From positions 1-50,489 of the forward strand of contig JAGLPU010000005.1 of the NCBI GenBank assembly GCA_023137175.1: 50,489 nt of DNA. The letters are read 5' to 3'. The notes under the pieces are model-generated. The model was given only the letters and a program-made list of their open reading frames with translations. It did not search any database and was not told the origin of the DNA. This document shows positions 7,166 through 15,605 of the stretch, piece after piece. The position numbers and the translations under genes are program-made. Within the stretch, counting starts at the first letter, position 1. Every line of letters begins with the position of its first letter. The DNA comes from Candidatus Parcubacteria bacterium. GTDB lineage: Bacteria; Patescibacteriota; Minisyncoccia; Minisyncoccales; JAGLPU01.

Positions 7166-9310
7166 TTACTCCGGCCATTTTTCAACAATAAGAGCCTTCT
7201 TTTCTTTCAACGGAAGTGATTGATAAATCTCTTCTGTGATAAAGGGCATAAACGGATGTAGAATTTTTAAAGAAGTTGCCAAGACATATATTAGAATTTT
7301 TCTGGTGTTCTCTGCCTCTTTGGCCGATTTCGGCTCTTTGATTTGGTTCTTAGCTTCTTCAATATATAAATCACAAAATTGATGCCAGAAAAAATGATAA
7401 ATTTCCTGAATCGCGGTTCCAAAAGATAGCTTTGCTAAGTTAGTATCTATTTTTTTTATTGTTTTTTCCAGCTCGTTTAAAATCTTCTTATCTTCTTTAG
7501 TTATAGGGCTTGGTTTTATGATTATATCAAATTTTTCATCACCAAGCTGCTGCATAACGAACTTAGATGCATTCCAAATCTTATTACAGAACTTTTTGCC
7601 AGCCAGCATATTCTCCTCCCCAAATCTTATATCCTGCAGTTCCGTAATCTGCCAAGATAAGCCAAACCTGGTCGCGTCAGACCCGTATCTCTCAATTAAA
7701 TTCATTGGATTAATCCCTGTTCCTAAAGATTTTGACATTCTCCTACCGTCTTTAGTCATAATCGTGGCATGGATTATTATTTTTTTGAAAGGAACCTCTT
7801 TTAATAATTCCAGAGAAGAAAATATCATTCTAACCACCCAGAAATTAATAATATCCCTGGCAGTACAAATTATATCGGTAGGATAAAATTGTTCTAGATC
7901 TTTTGTTTTCTTTGGCCATCCCAAAGTGGCGAAAGGCCACAAAGCGGCGGAAAACCAAGTATCGAAAACGTCTTCTGATTGTTTTGGCTGGCATTTTTTG
8001 CAGATAGAACATTCTTTCGGAGTTTCGATAGAAACAAAGTGAGCTTCTTTATTTGTTTGGCAAAACCACACCGGCAATCTGTGTCCCCACCAAATTTGGC
8101 GGGAAATACACCAATCCTGAATATTTTTCAGCCATGTGAAATATCCTTTTTCCCATCTTTTTGCCGTGAACACTATTTCCTTTTTTTTCACAGCATCTGT
8201 AGATAATTTGGCTAATTTATCCATTTTCACAAACCATTGCCAGGAAGGAATAATTTCAATCGTTGTGTTGCAACGGTAGCACTTAGGAATTTGATGGGTG
8301 TAATCAATAACTTTCTCTAAAACGTCTAATTTTTCCAATTCAGCAACCACTTTTTCTCTGGCTACTTTAGCCTTAAGCCCTTGATAAGCTGAAGAAACAT
8401 TGTCCATGCGACCATTTTCATCAATGATCTGCATTACTTCCAGCTTATGCCTTAATGAAATTTGGTAATCTCCCATATCGTGCGCAGGAGTAACTTTTAC
8501 CGCTCCGGTGCCAAATTCAAGATCAACGAAATCATCAGCCACAATAGGGATTTCCCTATTAACAATTGGTAAAATTATTGTTTTGCCAATAAGTTTTTTG
8601 TACCTTTTGTCTTTGGGATTTACCGCCACTGCCATATCGCCCAACATTGTTTCCGGCCTTGTCGTTGCTACTTCAATATATCCATCTTCGTCTTTTAGTT
8701 TGTATTTTATAAACCAAAGTTTGCCTTTTTCCTCTTTGTATTCAAGTTCTAGATCAGACAAACTTGTCTGGCACCTCGGACACCAGTTTACCGCCCTCTT
8801 CCCTCTATAAACTAATCCCTTGTCGTAGTAATGGAGAAAAGACTGCTGGACGGCTTCCGTATAACCTTCATCCATTGTAAATCTTGTTCTGGACCAATCG
8901 CAGGAAGTCCCCAGCGATTCTATTTGTTTTAGGATCATACTTCCATACTCTTTTTTCCATTCCCAAACTTTTTTAATAAATTCATCTCTTCCTAGATCAA
9001 ATCTTGTTTTGCCTTCTTTTTTAAGCTTTTTTTCCACTACATTTTGAGTGGCAATGCCGGCATGGTCAGTCCCAGGCAATAAAAGAGTTTTAAACCCCTG
9101 CATTCTTTTCCATCTTATTAGAATATCCTGAATGGTAAAGTTCAATGCATGTCCCATGTGAAGCACTCCCGTGACATTTGGTGGTGGCGTGGCAATAGAG
9201 AAAGAACCTTTCTTACTTTCAGAAAGATTGTCCGGATTGAAAAAGCCTCCTTTCTTCCAAAATTGATAAATCTTTTCTTCAATATTTTTAGCTTGATATT
9301 GCTTATCCAT
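7166..9310 (-). CDS. valS: Valyl-tRNA synthetase (short form)
   Basis: 714 aa. Class I signature HMGH in PNVTGVLHMGHALNF, TDHAGIATQ, a WCPRCQTSLSDLELEY editing/Zn-like knuckle, ATTRPETMLGD of the editing domain, PSWQWFVKM, and RRMSKSLGTGINP as the KMSKS loop all fit ValRS. It charges tRNA-Val and edits Thr-tRNA. E. coli ValRS is about 950 aa; this one ends soon after the anticodon-binding domain (PFITEEIYQSLP) and lacks the C-terminal coiled coil, as often happens in reduced genomes. Additional CxxC pairs (CYRCN, CSICKKCQ) suggest bound zinc. The promoter is 9 nt from the ATG. Confidence 0.97.
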   Translation of the reverse strand: MDKQYQAKNIEEKIYQFWKKGGFFNPDNLSESKKGSFSIATPPPNVTGVLHMGHALNFTIQDILIRWKRMQGFKTLLLPGTDHAGIATQNVVEKKLKKEGKTRFDLGRDEFIKKVWEWKKEYGSMILKQIESLGTSCDWSRTRFTMDEGYTEAVQQSFLHYYDKGLVYRGKRAVNWCPRCQTSLSDLELEYKEEKGKLWFIKYKLKDEDGYIEVATTRPETMLGDMAVAVNPKDKRYKKLIGKTIILPIVNREIPIVADDFVDLEFGTGAVKVTPAHDMGDYQISLRHKLEVMQIIDENGRMDNVSSAYQGLKAKVAREKVVAELEKLDVLEKVIDYTHQIPKCYRCNTTIEIIPSWQWFVKMDKLAKLSTDAVKKKEIVFTAKRWEKGYFTWLKNIQDWCISRQIWWGHRLPVWFCQTNKEAHFVSIETPKECSICKKCQPKQSEDVFDTWFSAALWPFATLGWPKKTKDLEQFYPTDIICTARDIINFWVVRMIFSSLELLKEVPFKKIIIHATIMTKDGRRMSKSLGTGINPMNLIERYGSDATRFGLSWQITELQDIRFGEENMLAGKKFCNKIWNASKFVMQQLGDEKFDIIIKPSPITKEDKKILNELEKTIKKIDTNLAKLSFGTAIQEIYHFFWHQFCDLYIEEAKNQIKEPKSAKEAENTRKILIYVLATSLKILHPFMPFITEEIYQSLPLKEKKALIVEKWPE

Positions 9311-9319
9311 AGTATTGTT

Positions 9320-9348
9320 ATATTATCAGCAAGAAAGTTCTGTGTAAA
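9320..9348 (-). promoter_or_regulatory. valS promoter, near-identical copy of the lysS promoter
   Basis: Minus strand: TTTACA (9343-9348), 17-bp spacer, TAATAT (9320-9325), then 9 nt to the valS ATG. The block is about 30/33 identical to that before lysS, spacer included. A start site about 7 nt after the -10 would make the mRNA essentially leaderless. Confidence 0.75.
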
Positions 9349-9354
9349 GAAAAT

Positions 9355-10935
9355 TTACTTTGCTAAACTGCTTAATAATTCTTTTGCTTTATCCTCTCCT
9401 ATAGCAATCAAAAATGTCGACAAACGCGGCCCTGTGTCAGCATCTATTAACATTTGGTAAATATTCTTAAAAAAGCTCCTTTGCGCTTTCTTTTTTTCTT
9501 CGTCGGAAAAACTTGGACTTTTAGGAATTTCATAAACCAACCATGTAAGTTTATCCAAATCCCAATAATTATTTATATCTTCTGCCAATTTATCTATTTG
9601 TTTTTTTTCTTCAAGTGGCAAAGAGTTGTAATAATTTTCATTAAAACCTTCTCTTAATTTGATTTTCAGCTCCGGCATAAATTTATTAATCCAGTTTTGA
9701 GATTTTTCCAATCTGGCTCCTAATAGTTTCTCGTCATATGCTTCTCCGAATCTTTTATATATATTTTTTAATTCTTCAAAATTCCCTTGAGTTATCTGCC
9801 CAAAAGAAGCAACTTGCCTGAAGGGCGCTCTTTTTTCTATTGGCTGTTCCTTATGGACTACGCTGGAGAATTCTATTCCTCTTTCCCCTACCGGTGAAAG
9901 CTTCTTCTTATAATAGTCTGATATTGCTCTATCAAATTCTTCGTATTGCTTTATTATAAATGTATCAAAAAATAAAGTGAAAGATTTGTTTGGCCTGGTT
10001 TTACAAAACATCCATCTTAATAATTCCGGCTCATATATTTTAAGCAGATCTGCGGGAACAACGCCTGTTCCTTCCGAACTCGACATTTTTGCCGCTCCTT
10101 GTATGCCGACAAACGCATATCCTTTAAATAAAGGAGGTTCAGTTTCAAAGACTTCTTTAGCTATATTTTTTGCAACATAGTAGCTCCCTCCATGCGCGGC
10201 ATGGTCTGTTCCTCCGGGCTCAAAAGAAACATTTTCATATTTCCACCTCATTGCCCAGTCTATTTTCCAGCCCAGCTTTCCAATGTTTTCCTTAGAAATA
10301 TCTGCAATCTCCGTATGCCCACAATCACACGAATACTCAATTTCGTTTTCCCCGTTATAGCTTATAATCTTCGTAGAAGTGCTTTTTCTGCATTTTCTGC
10401 AATACACTTGCAAGGGATAATATTCTTCAATTTCTTTTTTGGAAATTCCTTGCGTTCTAAACTTACCTAAAATTTCAGCAATTACTTTTCTTTTCTTGAG
10501 CGCTGTTTTAATTTCCTCATAATATTTGTTTTTTTGATACATTTCGGACTGGTATATAAACCTTGCTCTTACTCCAAATTGCGGCATAACTTCTTCAAAC
10601 TCAGATTCAAAATGTTTCGCATAAGAATCATGACAGCCGTAAGGGTCTGGAATTTCCGTAAGAGGCATTCCTAAATACTTGGAAAAATCTGAAGGAACTC
10701 CTCCGGGCACTTTTCTTAATCTATCAAAATCATCCCATGAAAAAATCAGCTCTGCTTCACAACCTTTATCTTTTAAGGCTCTGCAAACTAACTCTGAAGT
10801 AATAATATCTCTAAAATTACCTATATGCACTTTCCCTGAGGGAGTAATTCCAGCAGCACAAATAAACTTTTTCTTAGTTGGAAAAAGTTTTATCAATTCT
10901 TCAGTTATTTCATCTGTCCAATGTATTGCTTTCAT
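9355..10935 (-). CDS. lysS: Class I lysyl-tRNA synthetase
   Basis: 526 aa. ITPSGKVHIGNFRD (HIGN version of HIGH), FSWDDFDRLRKVPGG, a CRKCRK...CDCGH zinc-ribbon insertion, PGGTDHAAHGGSY and AAKMSSSEGTG (KMSKS) identify the class I, archaeal/spirochaete-type LysRS, which is unrelated in fold to the class II enzyme of most bacteria. It charges tRNA-Lys. The alpha-helical C-terminal anticodon-binding part is present. It lies 44 nt upstream of valS, each with its own promoter. Confidence 0.96.
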   Translation of the reverse strand: MKAIHWTDEITEELIKLFPTKKKFICAAGITPSGKVHIGNFRDIITSELVCRALKDKGCEAELIFSWDDFDRLRKVPGGVPSDFSKYLGMPLTEIPDPYGCHDSYAKHFESEFEEVMPQFGVRARFIYQSEMYQKNKYYEEIKTALKKRKVIAEILGKFRTQGISKKEIEEYYPLQVYCRKCRKSTSTKIISYNGENEIEYSCDCGHTEIADISKENIGKLGWKIDWAMRWKYENVSFEPGGTDHAAHGGSYYVAKNIAKEVFETEPPLFKGYAFVGIQGAAKMSSSEGTGVVPADLLKIYEPELLRWMFCKTRPNKSFTLFFDTFIIKQYEEFDRAISDYYKKKLSPVGERGIEFSSVVHKEQPIEKRAPFRQVASFGQITQGNFEELKNIYKRFGEAYDEKLLGARLEKSQNWINKFMPELKIKLREGFNENYYNSLPLEEKKQIDKLAEDINNYWDLDKLTWLVYEIPKSPSFSDEEKKKAQRSFFKNIYQMLIDADTGPRLSTFLIAIGEDKAKELLSSLAK

Positions 10936-10956
10936 AATTTTACTTATATTGATGCC

Positions 10957-10985
10957 ATAGTATCAGTAAGAAAGTTCTATGTAAA
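10957..10985 (-). promoter_or_regulatory. lysS promoter
   Basis: Minus strand: TTTACA (10980-10985), 17-bp spacer, TACTAT (10957-10962), 21 nt from -10 to the lysS ATG. The spacer differs from the valS copy at only two positions. Confidence 0.72.
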
Positions 10986-11029
10986 GAAACTTGTATTTCT
11001 TAACCCGATCAAGTAATGCTATTTTCAAC

Positions 11030-12580
11030 TTAAGCCATTTGTTTCGGCTTCTTGGGCAGTTCGATATAAAAGGTTGAGCCTTTGCCCCTTCCTTTTGATT
11101 CAGCCCAGATTTTGCCTTTGTGCATTTCCGCAAACTTGCGGGCGATATATAGTCCCAGTCCGGCTCCTTCAGTATGGGTTTCGTTGCCAACGCTTCCCCT
11201 GGAAAAGCTATGGAAAACTTTTGTTACTTCTTCCTCTGTCATCCCCTCTCCCGTATCAATAATTGAAATCAAAACACCATACCTTAAATTCTTGACTTTT
11301 ACGACTATACCACCTTGTTTAGTATAGCGAATGCAATTGTCAATCACATTTAAAATTATCTGCCTGATTTTTTCCGCGTCAACTAAAATCTGTGGCACTG
11401 GCTTTTTAGACTGTTCCAATTTTAAATAAAGCTTTTTCTTTTTTGATTCCAGTTTCAGTTCACTGATTATTCCCTCTATCATCTCTTCTAAAGAAGTCTT
11501 TTCATAAGCCATCTCCAATTTACCTGCTTTAATTCTGGAAATGTTCAAGAAATTATTCACAAGCCTTATTAGTCTTTCGTTGCTCTCATAAACATTGCCT
11601 ATAACTCGTTCTGATTTCTTGGGCAACTTTCCGTAGCTTCCTTCGATGAGCATCGACATATATCCTTTTATGGCCGTTAAAGGAGTTCTTAACTGATGAG
11701 AAACAATAGAAACAAACTCTGACTTAGCCCGAGTTAATTTCTCTAAAGTTTCAATTTCTTTTAAAGTCCCTCGTATTAAGAAAAATCCGAATATTGTCAC
11801 AAAAAGAAACACGCCTCCTCTGATTAAAAATTCATCAAAAGAAGGAGCAATAATGGTTTGGACTAAAAGAATAAGGATAATCAAGCCGGTGAATAGTTCC
11901 GTAGCGATTACTCTGATGTTCATTAAGTGATGTTTTAGAATGGCATAAGTAACTAATATAACATAAATAGATACCAATCCGTTGCCGATTGGTAGAATAG
12001 GAATATTATACCATAAAAAATAATTAGTTGAACCGCCGATAAATCCAACCAACGTTCCAATTAATACAAACTTTATTTGTTTACGCTTCATTCCTGTAAA
12101 TTTTTTGTAAGCGCCTATCATTAAATACCAGCTCCAAGCCGTATATCCAAAAAACATTAAAAGAAAAAAATGAAATAAAATGCCAGGCTCTGGCCAGAAA
12201 GGAAATGAAAGTTTTGAAGTCACATCCCGCACAAATAATGGAGTAAAATTTAAAAGAAAAAAAATAAAACTAGCAATATATCCAAAAATAAGTAAATTTT
12301 TATTTCTTTTGACATTATTTATGAGACGAAGAACAAAATCAAAATAAAATACAGGAATAAAAATTGTTCCAGCCATTAAAACACGAGACCAAAAAAGAGC
12401 TTCTTGCGGTTCTTTAGCTATCTGCCAAAAGAAGTAACCAAAACTCCATATTGCAACACTAAAGGCGAATAAACCAAATTTTTTATTAAGCTCATTTTTT
12501 CTGTTTTTAGAGTAAACAAAAATACCAAGAATAAGGCTAGTCGCAGCATTTATAAGACCTGTAATAGCGTAAAAAAACAT
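11030..12580 (-). CDS. Membrane histidine kinase with 7TM-type N-terminal sensor
   Basis: 516 aa. About nine hydrophobic helices (first ~290 residues) resemble the His-kinase 7TM N-terminal region plus extra helices. A HisKA domain follows with SHQLRTPLTAIKG (phospho-His), then an HATPase with NVIDNCIRY (N box), DTGEGM (G1) and GAGLGLYIA (G2). It should sense a membrane or extracellular signal and autophosphorylate. No response regulator is adjacent; the candidate partners are the stand-alone receivers in this window. It lies 13 nt downstream of a methyltransferase gene in the same direction, so the two may be co-transcribed. Confidence 0.93.
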   Translation of the reverse strand: MFFYAITGLINAATSLILGIFVYSKNRKNELNKKFGLFAFSVAIWSFGYFFWQIAKEPQEALFWSRVLMAGTIFIPVFYFDFVLRLINNVKRNKNLLIFGYIASFIFFLLNFTPLFVRDVTSKLSFPFWPEPGILFHFFLLMFFGYTAWSWYLMIGAYKKFTGMKRKQIKFVLIGTLVGFIGGSTNYFLWYNIPILPIGNGLVSIYVILVTYAILKHHLMNIRVIATELFTGLIILILLVQTIIAPSFDEFLIRGGVFLFVTIFGFFLIRGTLKEIETLEKLTRAKSEFVSIVSHQLRTPLTAIKGYMSMLIEGSYGKLPKKSERVIGNVYESNERLIRLVNNFLNISRIKAGKLEMAYEKTSLEEMIEGIISELKLESKKKKLYLKLEQSKKPVPQILVDAEKIRQIILNVIDNCIRYTKQGGIVVKVKNLRYGVLISIIDTGEGMTEEEVTKVFHSFSRGSVGNETHTEGAGLGLYIARKFAEMHKGKIWAESKGRGKGSTFYIELPKKPKQMA

Positions 12581-12593
12581 ACTTTAATATTTT

Positions 12594-13502
12594 TTAATCA
12601 ATAGATTTTTGACAAATCACTATATTATGAATTTTATGTGACTCATAAATAATCCTGCAATTAGAAGCAATGAAACCACTTTTAAATAAAACTTCTGACA
12701 ATTCTTCTGGAGTTCTGTATATCATTGACCAATTAATAACATAATAAAGAAAAGGACGCTCTAAATTATTAGAAATACTGGCTGTCAAGAACATTCCTCC
12801 TGGCATAAGAAATCGATGAATTTTACTAATTAATTCAATCGCTTGCTTTCGAGGTCTATATTCTAAAAATCCAATCATTTCTACTACATGAGGGCAAAAA
12901 TCATTCAATACTTCTTGAAGTATTCTCGTGCTCTTATTAAGAAAAGTTATTTGGTTTTCTACCTCGTATTCTCGTGCTAATTTCTTGGCATATTCTATCG
13001 CTGTTGGATCAAGATCTAATAAAACAGCCTTCACTAAAATATTTTCTTTCTTAAGGTCTGATATTACGCCTATCACGCCTTGAGCAGAACCGCTAGCAAT
13101 CGAAAGTAGCCGAATTTCCTTTTCTTTACTAAATTTTTTAATGCTTTCTTTGAGCAAATAATTGACTAATTTAAGCCTATTGCGGACAGCTTGAGCATTC
13201 ATCATGCCAATCCAAAAATTACTGATGAATTTTCTAAAATTATAAGCTTTATTGAACTCATAATTATAAATAATATCTAATGCTTGCCACCCTTTAGCCC
13301 CTTCCTTGATTTTCCGGCAAGAAGAACTTAAACCATCGAACCAAAAGGTATTGATTTCAGAATTACTTTTAAAAAACTTCTTTTTTATCGCAACATAAAA
13401 AGCTAATACCCACATTAATGGCAAGGTAAAATAATAAAGCCATCGTTTTTTTTCAAGGTTTAACTCCTTGTCCTGAAGTACTGTCACCTTTATATTTTCC
13501 AT
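12594..13502 (-). CDS. Predicted class I SAM methyltransferase with N-terminal hydrophobic segment
   Basis: 302 aa. LSIASGSAQGVIGVI works as a glycine-rich SAM loop and is followed by AVLLDLDPTAIEYAKKL, the acidic end of beta-2, then VVEMIGFLEYRPRK and MPGGMFLTASIS, the usual spacing of motifs I, post-I and III. One hydrophobic stretch near residues 23-40 may anchor the protein. A NTFWFDGLSSSCRKIKEG-type N-terminal region is conserved-looking but I cannot assign it. The substrate is unknown. It precedes the kinase at 12580. Confidence 0.7.
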   Translation of the reverse strand: MENIKVTVLQDKELNLEKKRWLYYFTLPLMWVLAFYVAIKKKFFKSNSEINTFWFDGLSSSCRKIKEGAKGWQALDIIYNYEFNKAYNFRKFISNFWIGMMNAQAVRNRLKLVNYLLKESIKKFSKEKEIRLLSIASGSAQGVIGVISDLKKENILVKAVLLDLDPTAIEYAKKLAREYEVENQITFLNKSTRILQEVLNDFCPHVVEMIGFLEYRPRKQAIELISKIHRFLMPGGMFLTASISNNLERPFLYYVINWSMIYRTPEELSEVLFKSGFIASNCRIIYESHKIHNIVICQKSID

Positions 13503-13523
13503 CTGAATATTTTAAGTTTGTTT

Positions 13524-13555
13524 AAACAAAAAACTCTGCAATACTGCAGAGTTTT
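13524..13555 (-). terminator. Strong Rho-independent terminator
   Basis: Minus strand: CTCTGCA-GTAT-TGCAGAG with flanking A:T pairs and a TTTTTT run. It closes the small leaderless unit that starts at 13642 and shields the methyltransferase gene. Confidence 0.88.
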
Positions 13556-13558
13556 AGA

Positions 13559-13642
13559 CTAAAAATTATATGTTCCTTCATTTATAGAAGAATTATTATA
13601 TCTCTCATTCTTTTCCAACAATAATGACTTCGCTCTTATCAT
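13559..13642 (-). CDS. Candidate 27-aa leaderless small protein
   Basis: ATG at 13640-13642, TAG at 13559-13561. The predicted peptide starts MIRAKSLLLEKNERYNN and is not notably hydrophobic. It is too short for normal gene calling. The support is architecture: a consensus promoter (TTGACA-17-TAAGAT) ends 7 nt before the ATG, and the terminator stem begins within a few bases of the stop, so the ORF fills the whole predicted transcript. The -10-to-ATG spacing equals that of rpmH. There is no Shine-Dalgarno, as expected for leaderless mRNA. Alternatively the roughly 90-nt transcript is a noncoding small RNA. Confidence 0.5.
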   Translation of the reverse strand: MIRAKSLLLEKNERYNNSSINEGTYNF

Positions 13643-13649
13643 TACGGGT

Positions 13650-13678
13650 ATCTTATCTGAAAACCTGCATTTTGTCAA
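13650..13678 (-). promoter_or_regulatory. Consensus sigma-70-type promoter for the small ORF
   Basis: Minus strand: TTGACA (13673-13678), 17-bp spacer, TAAGAT (13650-13655). A perfect -35 and optimum spacing make it one of the best promoters in the window. Confidence 0.78.
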
Positions 13679-13697
13679 AGAAAAGTCTTGTTTAATA

Positions 13698-13717
13698 CAA
13701 AAGGAGATAAGCTCCTT
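13698..13717 (-). terminator. Weak terminator-like hairpin after the Nudix gene
   Basis: Minus strand: AAGGAG-CTTAT-CTCCTT followed by only a short T-rich tract (TTGTATT). It lies 13 nt past the Nudix stop and just before the next promoter. Confidence 0.45.
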
Positions 13718-13729
13718 CTTTCAAAAGAA

Positions 13730-14155
13730 TTAAAACTTAAAGAGATTATGCTTTTTTGATTTTAGTGCTGCAAAGCAGTCATACAGATAATCAACTAGTT
13801 GGTATTGATCAACTTCGGAGATATCTATCCACCTATAATCATTGTGTTCTTTTGGATTAACTTTTACTTCTCCGTCTTTATATTCCGCTATAAATATGAG
13901 CCTGACAAACTGTTTATTTTTCTCGTTATCTATATTAGATGTATAGAAAAATAAATTTGGGTTATTAATATCTAATCCTGACTCCTCTTTAGTCTCTCTT
14001 ATAGCTCCAGAACAAGGATCTTCACCGTTTTTCAGTGTCCCTCCCGGGACATCCCAGTAATTCGCAAGCACATCATTGTTTGTCGCTCTTTTAATAATAA
14101 GAATTTGTTTCTTCTTATTAAAAATAATAGTGTGCACAATTAATCCTTTATCCAT
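13730..14155 (-). CDS. Nudix hydrolase
   Basis: 141 aa, typical single-domain size. The Nudix box GX5EX7REUXEEXGU is complete: GTLKNGE, then DPCSGAI, then RETKEESGL. VPGG precedes it. These enzymes cleave nucleoside diphosphate derivatives such as oxidised dNTPs, but the substrate cannot be read from the sequence. The N-terminus (VHTIIFNKKKQILIIKRA) is a normal Nudix beta strand pair. The upstream gap to 14218 is very AT-rich with an inverted repeat (AAACTAT / ATAGTTT) but no clear promoter. Confidence 0.92.
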   Translation of the reverse strand: MDKGLIVHTIIFNKKKQILIIKRATNNDVLANYWDVPGGTLKNGEDPCSGAIRETKEESGLDINNPNLFFYTSNIDNEKNKQFVRLIFIAEYKDGEVKVNPKEHNDYRWIDISEVDQYQLVDYLYDCFAALKSKKHNLFKF

Positions 14156-14217
14156 TTATTAAAAATAAATAATTTAATTAGCTAAAAACTATAAACTGTT
14201 AATAGTTTAACACTAAA

Positions 14218-14244
14218 AATAAAAAAGCCTAAATGAATAGGCTT
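14218..14244 (-). terminator. Rho-independent terminator of the coiled-coil gene
   Basis: Minus strand: AAGCCT-ATTCATTT-AGGCTT followed by a T-rich run, 25 nt after the stop of the gene at 14270. Confidence 0.8.
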
Positions 14245-14269
14245 GGATAAAATTTAAATTTGGTAAAGT

Positions 14270-14644
14270 CTAGGCTAAATCCACACCGAGTTTTTCTCTA
14301 ACAACCTCTTTGGTCCTTTTTTGCTCTTCTTTCATTAAAACAAATTCTTGATCAAGCTTATCAACTGTTTTCACGAACCCGTCAACAGCGTTATAAGTGT
14401 CATCAATTTTTTCTCTTAATTCTTCTCTGTCTGCTTTCGCTTCGGCAAAGCCCTCTTGAATATTTACTCTATTAACAGCCACATCGGTCTTTATTCCTTC
14501 AATGTTTTCTTTATTCGTTACCACATCGGTCTTTATTCCTTCAATGTTTTCTTTATTCGTTACCACATCGGTCTTTATTCCCTCCAGCTCAGTATCTATT
14601 TTATTAAATTTTTTGTCTAAATATTCTATTAGTTCTTCGTTCAT
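14270..14644 (-). CDS. Repetitive coiled-coil protein of unknown function
   Basis: 124 aa, all helical by eye. Residues 20-60 hold three near-identical 14-residue repeats of EGIKTDVVTNKENI, followed by a heptad-like charged helix (REELREKIDDTYNAVDGFVKTVDKL). There is no signal peptide or membrane helix. Such small soluble coiled coils with tandem repeats occur in many CPR genomes, but I know of no function. The nucleotide repeat is nearly perfect, so copy number may vary between strains. It lies between ruvA and the Nudix gene, with its own terminator. Confidence 0.75.
   Translation of the reverse strand: MNEELIEYLDKKFNKIDTELEGIKTDVVTNKENIEGIKTDVVTNKENIEGIKTDVAVNRVNIQEGFAEAKADREELREKIDDTYNAVDGFVKTVDKLDQEFVLMKEEQKRTKEVVREKLGVDLA
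14479..14581. repeat. 42-bp tandem repeat inside the coiled-coil gene
   Basis: Two full adjacent copies (14479-14520 and 14521-14562) are essentially identical, and a third partial copy runs to 14581. The unit is a multiple of three and encodes 14 residues, so slippage would keep the frame. Confidence 0.93.
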
Positions 14645-14695
14645 ATTTTTAATAAGTTTATAATATCATTCTACTATTTTAAAAAACCATGTCAA

Positions 14696-15262
14696 TTATT
14701 TCCCTAAAATTTTTAACGCCCTCTTTATTTTCTCTTCATCATCTTTAATATTAGTCAATCCAGACAGTGTTTGTTTCGCCTTGTCTCGGGGGAAGCCGAG
14801 ATTAATTAGGGTGTCAAGAACCGGATCTGTTTCTTTTTTTCTTGAAATAAACGAATCAAAGTCCTTTATTTTTCCGGAAAGTTCTAAGATGATTTTTCTG
14901 GCCTTCTTCTGTCCAATTCCCAGAATGCCTTCAAATATTTCCTCGTGCTGCAACTCAATCGCCTCTTTCAATTTTTCTTTGGGCCCAATGGAAGAAATCT
15001 CTAAGGCAGCCTTGGGTCCCACTCCGGAAATTCCTATCACCAGTTCAAAAAGATCCAGCTCTTCCAGCTCTAAAAATCCATACAAATCTAAAGAATTTTC
15101 ACGGACACTGAGATGGCAGAAAAAACTTAATAATTCGTCTGTATCCCCTATCTTGTCAAAAGTCTTTTGAGATAAAAACACTTTATATCCCACTCCATTC
15201 ACATCCAAGACAATAAATTTGTCTTTTTTAAGAATAATCCTGCCTTTAAGATAGCTAATCAT
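14696..15262 (-). CDS. ruvA: Holliday junction helicase subunit RuvA
   Basis: 188 aa. It starts MISYLKGRI and has the domain I GVGYKVFLS strand, SVRENSLDLYGF, helix-hairpin-helix ISGVGPKAALEI and LGIGQKKARKIILEL, and a C-terminal UBA-like LGFPRDKAKQTL domain. RuvA binds the four-way junction and loads RuvB. It stands apart from ruvC and ruvB (24-27 kb), an arrangement unlike the classical ruvCAB operon. It is followed by the coiled-coil gene on the same strand. Confidence 0.96.
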   Translation of the reverse strand: MISYLKGRIILKKDKFIVLDVNGVGYKVFLSQKTFDKIGDTDELLSFFCHLSVRENSLDLYGFLELEELDLFELVIGISGVGPKAALEISSIGPKEKLKEAIELQHEEIFEGILGIGQKKARKIILELSGKIKDFDSFISRKKETDPVLDTLINLGFPRDKAKQTLSGLTNIKDDEEKIKRALKILGK

Positions 15263-15330
15263 TGTTTTTATTATAGCATAAGTATTGCCTTGTTAAAAAA
15301 AGTATGCTATCCTCGTATTAAATCAATTTT

Positions 15331-15603
15331 ATGCCAATTACTAAAGCAGCAAAAAAATCCGTCAGACAGGACGAGAAAAAAAGAAAAAGAAACACGCTTT
15401 GCAAAAAAACAATGAGAGGCCTTTTAAAAGAGGCTAAGACTTTGATTGTTAAAAAGAAGGCCGAAGCAGCAAAAGAGCTTCTGCCAAAGATATATAAATC
15501 TTTGGATAAAGCGGCTAAAAAAGGAGTGATTAAAAAAAATACAGCTTCCAGAAAGAAAGCAAGAATAACAAAGTTAATAAATATTAAAGCAGCGACAAAA
15601 TAA
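15331..15603 (+). CDS. rpsT: Ribosomal protein S20
   Basis: 90 aa, very basic. It begins MPITKAAKKSVRQDEKKR and contains NTLCKKTMRGLLKEAK and DKAAKKGVIKKNTASRKKAR, the S20 signature. It binds 16S rRNA during 30S assembly. A likely promoter lies upstream (TTGCCT-17-TATCCT with a TG extension, about 15282-15310). It is convergent with holA, leaving only two bases between stops. rpsT next to holA is a common bacterial pairing. Confidence 0.95.
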   Translation: MPITKAAKKSVRQDEKKRKRNTLCKKTMRGLLKEAKTLIVKKKAEAAKELLPKIYKSLDKAAKKGVIKKNTASRKKARITKLINIKAATK

Positions 15604-15605
15604 CC

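Noticed and set aside
14479-14581. Short direct repeats that could suggest a CRISPR array
   Set aside because: The copies are adjacent without spacers, in frame, and encode a 14-residue protein repeat.
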